51,011 bases of DNA from Phytophthora quininea (taxonomy: Eukaryota; Oomycota; Peronosporomycetes; Peronosporales; Peronosporaceae), in NCBI GenBank assembly GCA_011947345.1, contig JAAVTG010000049.1:1-51011 (forward strand). The letters are read 5' to 3'. Shown here one piece after another: positions 11,727 to 22,483 of this stretch. How positions within the stretch are numbered: position 1 is the stretch's first letter; each line of letters opens with the position of its first letter. A program made the position numbers and the translations under genes. The notes under the pieces are model-generated. The model saw nothing but the letters and a program-made list of their open reading frames with translations. It made no database searches and was not told where the DNA came from.

Positions 11727-12875
11727 TCACTGTTGTGCTATAACCTTCTTGCTTGACTCCAATCTGTCCGCCAGCTCCATGACTTCGAAGTATTGACGCG
11801 CTTGCAGCTCTCCTGTGGACCAGCTACTCGGTTTAGCGTACTGAAATCCCCTTCCACAGTATGGTTTCCTGGAGCAATACTTGCGAGCCCAACAGCAAAT
11901 TCGATGAGCGCTCCAAATTCACCACAAGGTTCGACTTTAGCCCACGCGTCTTCAAGCGACAGATCACCTTGATCCTTCACCTTTCTGCAAACATCACGCT
12001 TTAGCTTGTATTCGTGGATCAGGTTCTTGCGCTGGCTCCAGATCTCCTCGGTTGCCAATTCACCTAGGTGTTCTTGCAATTTTGCTGAATAAGCGATCAG
12101 CAGACGACGGAACGCTCCATCCGTACACTTCACGATGTCAATCGACCTCGTTGGAGGCGCATCGCGGGCTTTTGCTGCAATATCGAGCTTGATATCGGTA
12201 ATTCCGTCGATCATCACGGTCTGAGCTGTAGTAACAGCTTCCACCAAGTCTTGCTGACTCGTTGATTGCTGGGATTCAGTCGGTTCATTTACTTCATTGA
12301 GTTGTGGCATGTCTTCATCCTTGTGGGAACTCGGGGTATCTTCGTCTACCATGTCCGCCAGATGCGCTGAAACTTCCAAAGCCTCTTCGCCGTCTTGATG
12401 CTCGTGGATGTTTGATTGGTCCAGAGCCATGCCAGCGAAACCCACTTCAGCTCCTTGACGGCATGTATGAACATTGTGGTGTCCCGTGGCAATCTTGTCG
12501 AAAAGGTCTCTTGAGTGAAGGCAACATCACGGTAAATGCTCAGAGACCTTTGCTGAATCGACAGTTGGCGCACCTTCGTCATTTCGCTTTCAAATTTCAA
12601 CGCCAGTGATAAGTGGAGTTCATTCAGAGCAGCGTATTGTTCGCGCATAGTAACCGTCTTATACTGCAGCTTGCGAAAGCAGGCGCGGATCTTCTCGGTC
12701 AACTTGCAGACCACAAATAGGCGCAACCACCATGCGTCACTCGATTTCGTGTTAGCCTTTTCGTCTTGGAGAATCCCAAGACGAACGTAGTTCTTCAACA
12801 GAAAGTGGCATGCATCGTGTATCAACTCCCAACGTGTCGGTATGTAGGTAATAGCAAATGTTGGTTGGAGAACTC
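11727..12875 (-). pseudogene. hAT-like transposase remnant (C-terminal part)
   Basis: Read on the minus strand, three pieces in different frames join near 12437 and 11815. The first reads AITYIPTRWELIHDACHFL and then about 130 helical residues. The second has an acidic linker. The third carries APGNHTVEGDFSTLN, which resembles the C-terminal dimerisation region of hAT transposases, and ends ELQARQYFEVMELADRL and a TGA at 11727-11729. A stop precedes the first piece, so the N-terminal half (BED finger and first catalytic residues) is missing. No inverted repeats were found at the edges. The family call rests mainly on the FST region and is tentative. Confidence 0.5.
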
Positions 12876-13045
12876 CTTCAACAGCCTAGAATCCGAGCGG
12901 CAAAATGGGCACTCCTGGAGAGTTTCAAAAGGGTTTTTGGCTTTTTATGTGCATAATGCCCCGATAGAGCATGCCTGGCAATTGGGGACTCCCCATCCTG
13001 AGTTTCGTGCCTGGCCGTGAGGAGATCCACCCCCACCTCTCTGTA

Positions 13046-13096
13046 CGACGCTGCACCCGACGCTGCACTCGAGCCCGACGCTGCACTGCAGTGCAC
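13046..13096. repeat. Short direct repeats of GACGCTGCAC
   Basis: Three to four near-perfect copies of CGACGCTGCAC occur within 50 bp, about 60 to 110 bp upstream of the first C2H2 gene's ATG. They may be a promoter element or simple slippage product. Confidence 0.5.
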
Positions 13097-13157
13097 TGTC
13101 CACCAGCCGAGCTACAATTGAAATTGCCAGCCAGCCACGACAGCCGAGAGAGCTCCG

Positions 13158-13996
13158 ATGCAAGCCACCCTCAACCACACGCCGCAAGCGGTTGACCGAG
13201 GCATGTTCGCGCCGCCCCCGCCTCGACCTCGGCCCACAGAGTCTCGACGAGCGCCGCCGTCGCAGGACCGGCCGTTCGCCTGTCCGATCCCGACCTGCGG
13301 CGGTCGCTTCCACCGCAAGTTCACGCTGCACGAACACATGAAGACACACACGGGCGAGCAGCCGCACCAGTGCCCCGTAGAAGGCTGCGGCAAGCGCTTC
13401 AGCACCTCGGGCAACCTCGCTCGACATCGGAAGCTGCACGCCGTCCACAAGCTCGGGTGCCCCACTCCCCACTGCTCGCGCGAATTCACAAGCCGCGAGA
13501 AGCTCATGAGACATCTCAAAGTGCACTTGGCCGGGACCCCGCACACGTGTACCATCGACGGTTGTGGCAAAACCTTCAGCACGGCCGGCAATTTGACCCG
13601 ACATCGGCGTACACGACACAATGCCCCCTGCGCATCGGACCTCGGCGTTAGACGCTCAACGACAGCCCCAGCTGAAGGCAACCTTCCCGTTCATGGAGCA
13701 GCAGCGGCAGTTCCCCATGCAAGGCCCGCCGAGTCGGATGGTGCAGTACCCGGTGGTGCCCGGCGCGATGCTCGTGAAGGCTCCGATGTGGTCGGCTGCT
13801 CCCCCCCGAGGCGGTGGCGGCGGCGGCAGCAGCGAGACCCGACTGCCGCATCTCCGACCAGGACGTGCGGGATCTGCTCGACTGCTTGTTCGTGGAGAAC
13901 CCCGCCAACCCGGGCGTGGCGCCGGTCAATAGTAACGTGGGCGTGGGCGGCATCATCCGGAGCGAGCCCTTCCTCCGCGGTGCCTACCACCAGTAA
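13158..13996 (+). CDS. C2H2 zinc-finger protein, four fingers, CLFVEN-tail family (paralog A)
   Basis: About 279 residues from the ATG at 13158. A Pro/Arg-rich N-terminus is followed by four C-x4-C-x12-H-x3-H fingers (about residues 42-155, first finger CPIPTCGGRF, last finger FSTAGNLTRH). A Gln/Pro-rich linker and a conserved tail, DQDVRDLLDCLFVENP, come next. It is probably a nuclear DNA-binding regulator. The frame shifts near 13625 and near 13803, each fixed by removing one C from a run of five or seven C, after which the tail matches paralogs B and C. The array of fingers and tail is shared by three genes within 9 kb, so this is a local duplication family. The target genes are unknown. 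Confidence 0.8.
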
Positions 13997-15318
13997 GTAA
14001 ACGTGAAACAACTCGTAGTGCGTGACTGAAGTTAATAAGGAATTCCGTTTGTCAGCCGCGGCGAGGTGATCATCATCGACCACCATGAAACTGCACTTCT
14101 TTGCCGGTACCGTACAACGCGGAAGTGCTCTGCACGGAGTGTCCGTTGGCACCGCCGTCACTGTCGTCGTGCAAAGCTCTACAGTGTGCTGCTGCGACTT
14201 CGGGGCTCGTCACAGCTCGGGGGGCAGATGTTGACCATTTCTGTCGAGATGGTTTGGCTCGCGTCGGTCGATACGAAAGAAGGAACGCGCGGAGGAGGAC
14301 GGATCCGTTGTCGTGGCGGACAAGAAAGCTCGTGACGTGAGCTGAAGAGGGGTCCTGTGGGACTCGCAGACTCATGGGCGTCCGTGGAGAGGGAGCGCTG
14401 TTAACACCGCGCCGCCGCGCTGGCAGTCGAGATCGACAATGGCCGTCGCAGCAAAGCGTTTAGCCATTTCAGTCGCATTTCGCCGGTGGCGGATAACTTT
14501 CGCCTCGCCAGCGCCAATGTCATCACGGCGGACTCAACTCGCAGCATGGGGCCCAGGAATTGCTCGCCGCCGCGATGGTGAAGCTGCTGTCGGTTTGACG
14601 TCCAAGCTCGCCAGCTCGCCAGCTCGGCGACCAAGTGGCGGCCGCAAGTGCCGGTCTTTCGCGCCCCCAAAGCCCACTTTCACACGCTCTCGAGGCTTGT
14701 CCGAAGGCGACGGGACCGAGCTCGCTTCGCAGGGGCCTCGACTTGAGCAGATTCGCCGTGACACGCTGCCAATCCCGCAAGAGAAAAAGTAGCCGGCCGC
14801 GCCTATCCACTTATCCCGTCTGCTGTGCTGAGCGTGCGAAAAACGAGTAGCACGCAGCACAACGTCAAGTTGAGGGGCATCGCAGGAGCGCCGCTGCGGA
14901 GACCGTCCGGCGGCAGTGTCCAGGCCGCAGGAAACGCTGTCGAGACCGCTGCGCGCAGCCCGGACGCTGGCAGCGGGCGGTGCAGACAGCCCGACGGCCA
15001 GGTGGTGACAAACAGCCTGGCCAGGCCATAATCACGCAAGCATGCGATGTGTCCTGCTTGGCAGGCGAATTCGCCGCCCCCTTTTCACCCCGCCAAGAAA
15101 TGGCCTGGACGAGTCTCTTGATGCCCCGCAAACAAGCAAACCAGCGCGCACACAGAGACGGCCGCCGCTGCAAAGCGTTGTATTTTCCAACCTGCCAGCT
15201 TAAGGCGAGAGCCACTGTGGGAAAAGTAGCGCTGGATCAAAAGCGTCCTCGAATCCTGATTCCCCGCCCCCCTTCCGCGACCACCACCCGCTCTCCACCA
15301 ACCAAGCACCAGTGAACC
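13997..15318. other. Spacer between zinc-finger paralogs A and B
   Basis: About 1.3 kb with no supported gene. GC-rich open frames on both strands lack domains or homologs in the window. The promoter of paralog B must lie at the right end, but I see no clear initiator element. Confidence 0.5.
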
Positions 15319-16307
15319 ATGCAGGCCATGCTCAATGACACCTCGCGGGACCCGCCGTTCTACCTGCAGCGCAGCAGCCTCCAGGAGCAGCAGCACCAAG
15401 CGCCGCCGAATGGTCATGCCAATCTTGAGGTCGGTGCCGGTGCCAATCTTAGCGCCGGTGCCAACGTCAACATGAGCGCTGGCACCAGCACCACGACCCG
15501 TCGGACCGGATCGCGCCGCGCGGCGCGTCCGAGGACCGGCCGTTCGCCTGCCCGTGCCCAACTGCGGCGGCCGCTTCCACCGCAAGTTCACGCTGCACGA
15601 GCACCTCAAGACGCACACGGGCGAGCAGCCGCACCAGTGCCCCGTGGCGGACTGCGGCAAGCGCTTCAGCACGTCCGGCAACCTGGCCAGACACCGCAAG
15701 CTCCACGCCATGCGCAAGATCAGCTGCCCAGCAGCGCACTGCACGCGCGTCTTCACCAGCCGCGAGAAGCTCGTACCCCATTTGAAGGTGCACTTGGCGC
15801 GCACGCCACACGTGCGACTTTGCGGGCTGCGGCAAGACCTTCAGCACGGCCGGCAATCTCACCAGACACCGACGAACGCAGCACCGCGCGGGACCTGCGC
15901 CCCGACCTGCCGAGGCGCCGGCGATGCCTCGACCGAGGTTTGAATTCCCTGGTCCTCGTGGCCAACTACCTCCGACGGGGTCGCTTCCGATGCGTGGCTT
16001 GCTGTGGCAAGCACCTCCGGTGGACAACCAGCACGCTCAACATGCTCAACACGCTCAGCACGCCCAGAATGCGCCTAACGGACCCAACCCGCGCATTTTG
16101 GAGTCGGACGTGCAGGATCTGTTCGATTGCTTGTTCGTCGAGAACGCGCAGGCTGCGGCGGCGGCGGCGGCGCAAGGTCACCTCCACGGCCACCCGATTC
16201 AACACCCGGCCGTGCGATTGCCCAAGCTGGAGCCTCCGAGAGAAAACAAGGCGCCACAAGCGCAAGCCCGTACCTCACTGCCACGTACGAGTTCTAAGGC
16301 TCTGTAG
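15319..16307 (+). CDS. C2H2 zinc-finger protein, four fingers, CLFVEN-tail family (paralog B)
   Basis: About 330 residues from the ATG at 15319. The N-terminus has a Gly/Ala/Asn repeat (EVGAGANLSAGANVNMSAG). Four C2H2 fingers follow (CPVPNCGGRF ... FSTAGNLTRH), then an HAQ tandem repeat, then the tail DVQDLFDCLFVEN, an Ala run and a basic C-terminus. Three breaks separate these parts. There are single-base losses near 15500 and 15552, the second at CPVP (GG reduced to G), and loss of an AC dinucleotide near 15810 in PHTC. All four fingers align with paralogs A and C with every Cys and His present, which argues that the frame breaks are sequence errors. It is a probable nuclear DNA-binding protein. 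Confidence 0.78.
16026..16072 (+). repeat. CAC-GCT-CAA (His-Ala-Gln) coding repeat
   Basis: Four to five imperfect 9-bp units encode QHAQHAQHAQHAQ in the linker of zinc-finger paralog B. Paralogs A and C lack it. Confidence 0.75.
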
Positions 16308-16570
16308 ACGTAAGGAGCTGGCGTGCTAGCGTGTATTGCCTAGCACAGCGTTATTCGTATAATATTGCGCAGCCCACGGCGCGAATAAACATTCCTCAAC
16401 GATTGAGTTCATACTATCCTTTGCGCGTTCAGCATTTTGAGCTGAGACTCTCAGCAATACGCTTGAAAGTTGAGCTCTGCCATGTTGTTTGGACCGCTTC
16501 TCCTTCAGCATGTTGAGCGCATGGCCCGCGACGCTACCGAATACGCGATCTGTTTCTCTTTGGGGCGGAC

Positions 16571-16580
16571 ATCGATCGCT
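16571..16580. repeat. Target-site duplication of the MULE, left copy
   Basis: ATCGATCGCT directly abuts the left inverted repeat and is repeated exactly at 19209-19218, giving a perfect 10-bp duplication. Confidence 0.92.
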
Positions 16581-16698
16581 GAGTATTTCCCAGAACCAGT
16601 ACCGATGTACCACCATCGTCCCGGAACCAGTACCTTACTCAAAACCAGTACTTGTACCAATGAAAGTGCTTGTTCAATTTGGTACATGTTCGTTTCCA
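16581..16698 (+). repeat. MULE left terminal inverted repeat
   Basis: This is a 118-bp repeat, the reverse complement of 19091-19208 with one mismatch (GTACCAATG against GTACCTATG). It contains three copies of AACCAGTAC(C/T), at 16594, 16625 and 16643. Such subterminal repeats are a plausible transposase binding site. Confidence 0.92.
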
Positions 16699-16825
16699 TA
16701 CTATCTTGCACGAGCACGGGATCAGCCATACTTCTATTCAGTTCTGAGTAAAAATTAATGTTAATTAAAGCGTATTCAGTCGTCTAGGAGGAACGCCATG
16801 GACATCCGCGTGGCTGCTTGTTGGG

Positions 16826-18922
16826 CTACAGCACTTCCTTGCTCAACTGGGGCTCTTGCTTGTTGGGATGTTGCTGTTGGAATTTTGGGAGCTCAAAAGG
16901 CGAGGCGATAAGGTCGGAATTCAGTTCATCGCTCTCGCTGCCATGGCGACGACAAGTTCGCCGGTTGTGGCCAACTTCCGTGCACGATCTACAAACATAA
17001 GTGTTCTTGCCTCTGCTCTCTCCAGCACTAGCGATGCGTCGTTTGATGCGGCGACCAGCTTGCTTGTAGTATGGTGAAGGCTTCACTTCGACGAGACCTG
17101 GAGGCGTATCGCGCACAGGAAGTGCGATTCTTTTGTCGAAGAATTTGTTAGCGTAGGTACTCACCAAGTATGCCGGATGAAAAGCATCATAACAGCGCTG
17201 CTCTTGATCGCGGTCGCGTAATGCCACGAAGAGATGACGGCATGCGATTCTCATTTGGTCGTACGTACTACAGGTACACGTCAGTGACTCCAAGTTGACT
17301 TCTCGACTCCGCGTCGGGGCTGCTGGATGCGATACGTACGAAACTGAGTCGCTCGATGGCTCAACGGAGTATTCTCCGGCACGTTTCTTCTCGTCGTCCC
17401 AGAGTGACTTGGCATACGGAGTCAGAACACGTTCCTCTCCCCTCCACTTGCGAATTTCGTTTTGCCGGTGTGTGAATTTTGCCATCTCCGACATTGCCAA
17501 CTTGTAGAAAGCGTTGCATGGATCTGAGTCGCGGATACCATTTGACAGCATCGAATTGTTTTCACTCTCCACAAAGTTAGAGCTCCGCCAATTAAATAGA
17601 GGCAAAGGGTTTGAGGCATCTGGATGCCTACAGTCGCACTCCTCGTATTCATCATCACTAGCGATGTTTTCATCCACAACGGGCTTCGCAGCGTCACCAG
17701 GGAGTACTGTTCTGTAATCAGGGGTCCATTCGATATTTTGTGCTTCTTCACACTCTTGGGCGAAGCTGGTTGGCTCCCGTGGTAAGTACACACTCATGTT
17801 TGCATGCACAGTCCAGACCCCAGGCCCAATTTCCTTTATGTAATCCGTGACAGGCGCGCCATAAGCCTTGAGAATCTTGGCGAGAGCTTCGGCGTAGTCA
17901 GCATGGCTAGTGGCTCCTTGGACCGCCCACACTGCATTCTCGAACGCTTGTCCATTCAGCTTGAAATTTTTCTTCATGTTTCTCAGCAAGTGAACTGAGC
18001 AGTAGCGCAGATTCACCTTTACTCCAGTGGAGGCATGAAATCGCTTGACAGCGCCAACAATTTTACCGCGGTCACAGAATACAGCTCGACCCGATAAATC
18101 GATTCCAGCAGCAAAGCTTCGCTCCAAAAACCACAAAACGTTGGCTTCGCTTTCCACGTTCACTAAAGCTGTAGCTAACGTTACGTTGTGATTATCTCCA
18201 TCTCGTCCAAGAAGAGAAAGAACGATGCCGTTATACTTGGAATGGCGCGAATGGGCTCCGTCAAACCCGAGCAGCGGTAGCAAGCCCTCTTGGCACGCAA
18301 CGTTCGCTCCAAATGCCACAAACCCGCGTAAGAATCGTTGGTGTTGATCTACTTCCAAGCGAACTGACGAACCGGGATTAGACTGCAATAAGTCTGCAAG
18401 CATGAAAGGAAGACGTCGAAACGAAGCTCCCCACTCGCCATCGGCGCCATCGAGCACTTCGTCCTTGGCTCTGTACAACTTAGAGCGGCTACGCTGCAAC
18501 GCCACACCATCGCGAGCTTGAACCAGCGCTACTAGCGCCTTGCGCTTAATGTTGCGGTCAGCGAGGACAGCAGAACGCAGGGTAGGCAACAACGCAAGTT
18601 GCCGCGCAGTTGGCTTGGCTACCGACATGCAGAAGTCATGATGCTTGTCCATTATCGAGGAGACGAAAAGATAACGCGACTTGTCCTTCTTGATGCGAAT
18701 GGTGACCCGAACTTCCCACTTGCAGCCTTTTTGGTGCTGATCACACCGGTAGACTTTCAGTTTTCCACTGCATTCCACAACACAATGCATGTTCTCATTG
18801 TAGGTGAAGTCCTGCATGAACGTGGTTGCTGCCAATCCGGAGCTGAATGGCATTCCCAGTTTCAGCACGGTTGTTCCGTGCAGGCTTGTCAGATGCAATT
18901 GCGCGCGACTTGATGAAGTCAT
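16826..18922 (-). CDS. MULE transposase, intact
   Basis: 698 residues from an ATG at 18922, with no frame break. An N-terminal Cys/His cluster of WRKY-GCM1 or FLYWCH type spans residues 44-98. The MULE catalytic domain has D221 (GFDGAH), D284 (FCDRG), the family C308-x2-H311 pair (YCSVH) and a candidate third acid E452/E454 (SNFVESEN). A SWIM finger follows (C549, C551, C561, H563), then a CCHC knuckle (C644-x2-C-x4-H-x4-C657). The protein would bind the 118-bp end repeats and cut and join DNA. All catalytic and zinc-binding positions are present, so it looks functional. Its base composition is less GC-rich than neighbouring host genes. Confidence 0.93.
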   Translation of the reverse strand: MTSSSRAQLHLTSLHGTTVLKLGMPFSSGLAATTFMQDFTYNENMHCVVECSGKLKVYRCDQHQKGCKWEVRVTIRIKKDKSRYLFVSSIMDKHHDFCMSVAKPTARQLALLPTLRSAVLADRNIKRKALVALVQARDGVALQRSRSKLYRAKDEVLDGADGEWGASFRRLPFMLADLLQSNPGSSVRLEVDQHQRFLRGFVAFGANVACQEGLLPLLGFDGAHSRHSKYNGIVLSLLGRDGDNHNVTLATALVNVESEANVLWFLERSFAAGIDLSGRAVFCDRGKIVGAVKRFHASTGVKVNLRYCSVHLLRNMKKNFKLNGQAFENAVWAVQGATSHADYAEALAKILKAYGAPVTDYIKEIGPGVWTVHANMSVYLPREPTSFAQECEEAQNIEWTPDYRTVLPGDAAKPVVDENIASDDEYEECDCRHPDASNPLPLFNWRSSNFVESENNSMLSNGIRDSDPCNAFYKLAMSEMAKFTHRQNEIRKWRGEERVLTPYAKSLWDDEKKRAGEYSVEPSSDSVSYVSHPAAPTRSREVNLESLTCTCSTYDQMRIACRHLFVALRDRDQEQRCYDAFHPAYLVSTYANKFFDKRIALPVRDTPPGLVEVKPSPYYKQAGRRIKRRIASAGESRGKNTYVCRSCTEVGHNRRTCRRHGSESDELNSDLIASPFELPKFQQQHPNKQEPQLSKEVL

Positions 18923-19090
18923 GGTTGCTAGGGTGTTCGGAGGTAGAAAAGCTGCTTGTAGAGGTCGTTGTTGTCAAGATTGAGAATGGTGCGATGGAGG
19001 GAGGGCTGCTAAACTTGCTGCAACAGCTCTTCCGCTAACGCTGTCCATGCCAGACTCTTCCGCTGCTAAGATTGTTGGGACGTTCGGTAC

Positions 19091-19208
19091 TGGAAACGAA
19101 CATGTACCAAATTGAACAAGCACTTTCATAGGTACAAGTACTGGTTTTGAGTAAGGTACTGGTTCCGGGACGATGGTGGTACATCGGTACTGGTTCTGGG
19201 AAATACTC
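19091..19208 (-). repeat. MULE right terminal inverted repeat
   Basis: This is the partner of the left repeat, read on the minus strand, with one mismatch in 118 bp. It carries the same three AACCAGTAC-type subrepeats in inverted orientation. Confidence 0.92.
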
Positions 19209-19218
19209 ATCGATCGCT
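19209..19218. repeat. Target-site duplication of the MULE, right copy
   Basis: ATCGATCGCT, identical to 16571-16580. Confidence 0.92.
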
Positions 19219-21636
19219 TTGCTCGACGTTTGTAACTTGGCCACTTCAACTCCCATGCGGACGACGCCACGGCCACGGCTGACCAAGCGGTTTAACCGCG
19301 CGAGCGCTACGAGCAGGAGGCAGGATGCACAAGAAGCAAATCCCATCGATGTCCGCCGACCGAGCTCGCAAAAGCAATTGACAGCGCCGTCTTCGGTCTC
19401 CGAAGGAAATTGCCCCCGAAAATCTGCACGTCGAGCAGAGACCACGTTGAAGCCTCGAAAGCTCACCAAGCCTTGCTTGCAAACAAATCGAGCGTGCAGC
19501 AAGCAACATGAACACACGCGCCTATCCGAGTCGACGCCGGCGCCGGGCGCGACGCGCAGGGTGTCGGCCCAAGTCGGCAAAGGATCAAGTCAGGAGCCCG
19601 ACAACGTAGCGTTCGGCAGCACCCAGCCGGCGATTTGACTGCCGCTACGATCGAACGTCGCACACAAAGCATAAACGACCGGCTCGTCACCGCGCGCTAC
19701 AGTGTACCAGCAAAGTGCTGGCGCAATACAGGGCATACCAAAATTTCTGCTACGTCTCCGCTACCGGCCGGCGGCGATGGGCTGGCAGTTCTCGTAGGCT
19801 TTCCAAACCACGCTGCGGCCCCGGAAACCTGCTGCTGCGTAGCACTGAGACATCTTGAGCCCGAAGGCGCCATGTGGCCTTGACCGTGTTGCAAGCTCAA
19901 CACGCTCGCGCCGAGCCACACAGAAAGCCACGAGATTATCCAAGTCGGTAGGGCGCTTGGCTGTCAACACAAACGTCCGCATTAGCTTCCTGCCAGCTAG
20001 TTTTTTTCAACGGATAGGCTAATGACACTCGAAACACTTGGCACTCCCCGTCACGGACAGGCAGGCAGCTTCTGTAGCGACGGTCTCCGCTATCGATCGA
20101 TACTGTAAATTCCAGCGGCCACCTCGATTGTTGAGTCCTGCTTGATGCCGAGAAACAGCTGCGTGTGCGAAGTTACTCTTGGTAAGCACCGCGCACTTGT
20201 AAACACACTCAATATTCGGACACCTTCGGATGGAACGGCGTCTTCGGACAGCGGGTGGACGCAATCCCCGCGTCGTCCGCTTGCAGCGGCCAAGACATCC
20301 CCACGCGTCTCAGCGGTGATCGATGCCAGTGCCAATGGAGCCTTTCCATCGCTAGGTGTCGTCGTGAAAAGCGTGGCTGAAGCCACCGCGGCAGCCCAGA
20401 GAACCAACGGAAAATGCTCTCCATGTAACATCTCAGGGACTGACCTCGCTGAAGGGGACGGGCAACCGGCTCGCGAGGACTCGAACACCGATGACATCGG
20501 GTCGCTGAAGCGGAACTGCCGCACGGTCTGCCCCACTACAGGAGCGTGAAGCGCCCCGCACAGCTTGAAACCTCTCTGTATCTTGGCCACAGCCCCCGAT
20601 CATCCACGCCAATTCGCACCAGCACTGCGGCTGGATGTCAATCGCCCAGCCGCTCCGCAAAAATGCACTCGAGGCACTTTGCTGTTTGAAGCGGTCCTGT
20701 TGCGGGTTTCCAGCCGTCCAGCATCGACTTTATTCGCTCTTCGCGCCCATCGGCCGCACCAGCGTGCATGCAAAAAGTAAAAGGGCTCGCGTTTCGCCGC
20801 GAATTCTGACTCGCCATTACATCTTTCAGCGCTTCCTCCTTTAGGAGCGACGTTGAAGGAGGCGAGCAAAGCGACGGTATTTTCCCAGGGGCGCGATTCT
20901 AGGGCACGGTGGTGCTTTGGATAGACGCATTAACCACGTCGAGACGCTACGGACCGTCATCTACCCTCGGCGCCATGTAGCCACCTTCGTGCATAGGTCT
21001 CCGCACGACTTGGAGTGCGTTGCTCGGCTCGTCTTCACACGAGGCTTATGCTCGTTGTTGACGCTGCTGGTGGCTACGCCACGACGGACATGTGGCGGCG
21101 CCTCCCACGGTCGGGGGCTTATACAGTTTGACCTCGAGGATTGCTGCAGTGTCCGCCCATTACTTTCTCCGGGGTTCGACACGGCCGAGCTTGTATGTTC
21201 CTCCCATCGCCTTGGCCCCCAACGTCCCCCGGTTTCCAGTAGGATGGTGGTCACCCTGTCTTCCACTGAAGACAAGAGCGCTCCACATGGAATCCGCGAA
21301 CGAAGGGAGATGCGAGGCGCTTCTTGCTCTTGCACCGTTGATGGCTTTTCCCCGCGGTGGCTTTCTCGGTGGACTTGCAGACAGATTCAAGCCCACAGAG
21401 GCCCCCGCATACAAAGGCAACGAGACCTGCTTGCCAGTCCGATTGGCATGGCTCGAGCGACAACGCGAGACCGCCGTTTTTGTACGCGGCGACCCGCGTA
21501 CAGCCTGGGATCCGGGCCAAGGACCATTCAAGCCGCACCGCGAGCACGGACGAGGCGGGTCCAGCGGCTGTACGGGGCCGAGTCACAGCGACAAACCGCA
21601 GTAACGCAGAGCGGATACCGAGGCCAATCTGGTTGA
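19219..21636. other. Gene-poor spacer between the MULE and zinc-finger paralog C
   Basis: About 2.4 kb. The longest open frame (20917-21636, plus) has no recognisable domain and an amino-acid make-up typical of chance GC-rich frames. No gene is supported. Confidence 0.5.
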
Positions 21637-21655
21637 GCTCATTTTGAAACTTGCC
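21637..21655 (+). promoter_or_regulatory. Oomycete initiator element upstream of zinc-finger paralog C
   Basis: GCTCATTTTGAAACTTGCC fits the oomycete core promoter pattern (initiator TCATTYY with a following AWTTT-like flank). It lies 82 bp upstream of the ATG at 21736, which places transcription start near 21640. Confidence 0.65.
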
Positions 21656-21735
21656 TTCCACCTCACAGCGACCGCCGCGTCCGTGACCTGCCTGCACTAG
21701 CACGTAAAATCAAACCCACCACCACCGTCACCACC

Positions 21736-22483
21736 ATGAACACCGTCAAGTCTGAGACCACCGCCGCCGCCCCCACCGCCGCCCCCGCGGCCACGCCCCT
21801 CCTACCCAGGAGCGCGAACGTCCGTTCCAGTGCCCGGTGCCGTCCTGCAGCGGCCGCTTCCAGCGCAAGTTTACTCTGCGGGAGCACATGAAGACCCACA
21901 CGGGCGAGAAGCCGTACCAGTGCGCCATCCGCTCGTGCGCCAAGCGCTTCAGCACCTCGGGCAACTTGGCTCGCCACCGCCGCCTCCACCTGCTCAAGAA
22001 GCTCGAGTGCCCCGTCGAGGGCTGCACCCGCATCTTCACCAAGTCGGAGAAGCTGGCCCGCCACCTCCAGAACCACCTGGGCAGCGTCGCCCACATTTGC
22101 GTCGTCGAGGGCTGCGGCAAGACCTTTAGCACTGCCGGCAACCTCACGCGCCACCTGCGCACGCAGCACCCGCCTGGAGCTGTCGCGGCCGCCCGCGCTG
22201 CCGCCCCACCGCAACTTCGCGCTCCGATCGCTCGCCCCAGCCCACTGTCGGTGGCCGAGTACACCCGTGGTCGATGAACAACAACTCGTCCGCGGACCAG
22301 ACGACGAGCTTCGCCCAACTACACGAGAACAACAACAACGTGTCGGACCACGAGATCCTGGACGTGCTTCAGTGCCTGTTCGTGGACGAAAGCCACCACG
22401 CCAATGCCAGCTCGGCATCTCCCGAGCAGTCCCAGGACCAGTACCGCCTGCAGAACGACCAGCCCATGCTGCTCTACCTGTAA
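21736..22483 (+). CDS. C2H2 zinc-finger protein, four fingers, CLFVE-tail family (paralog C)
   Basis: About 250 residues from the ATG at 21736. A short Ala/Pro/Thr N-terminus leads into four C2H2 fingers (CPVPSCSGRF ... FSTAGNLTRH). Then come an Ala/Pro linker, an Asn-rich patch, the tail motif DHEILDVLQCLFVDES and a Gln-rich C-terminus ending MLLYL. Single-base losses near 21790 and 22270 change frame; protein similarity to paralogs A and B resumes at once. Fingers 2 and 4 share the helix FST(S/A)GNL(A/T)RH in all three genes, so their presumed base contacts are the same. It is a likely DNA-binding regulator with a clear oomycete initiator 80 bp upstream. Confidence 0.82.

Larger units (their letters stand above)
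16581..19208 (-). mobile_element. Complete Mutator-like (MULE) DNA transposon
   Basis: The element is 2,628 bp long. Its ends are 118-bp terminal inverted repeats (16581-16698 and 19091-19208) that begin GAGTATTTCCCAGAACC and differ at only one position. It is flanked by an exact 10-bp target duplication, which fits the Mutator superfamily (8-11 bp). Between the repeats lies one uninterrupted transposase gene on the minus strand. Near-identical ends, a perfect duplication and an intact gene all suggest a recent insertion that may still be active. It sits between zinc-finger paralogs B and C and interrupts no recognised gene. Confidence 0.93.

Noticed and set aside
20917..21636. 239-codon plus-strand frame upstream of zinc-finger paralog C
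   Set aside because: Its composition resembles chance GC-rich reading, it has no motif, and it overlaps equally long frames in other phases.
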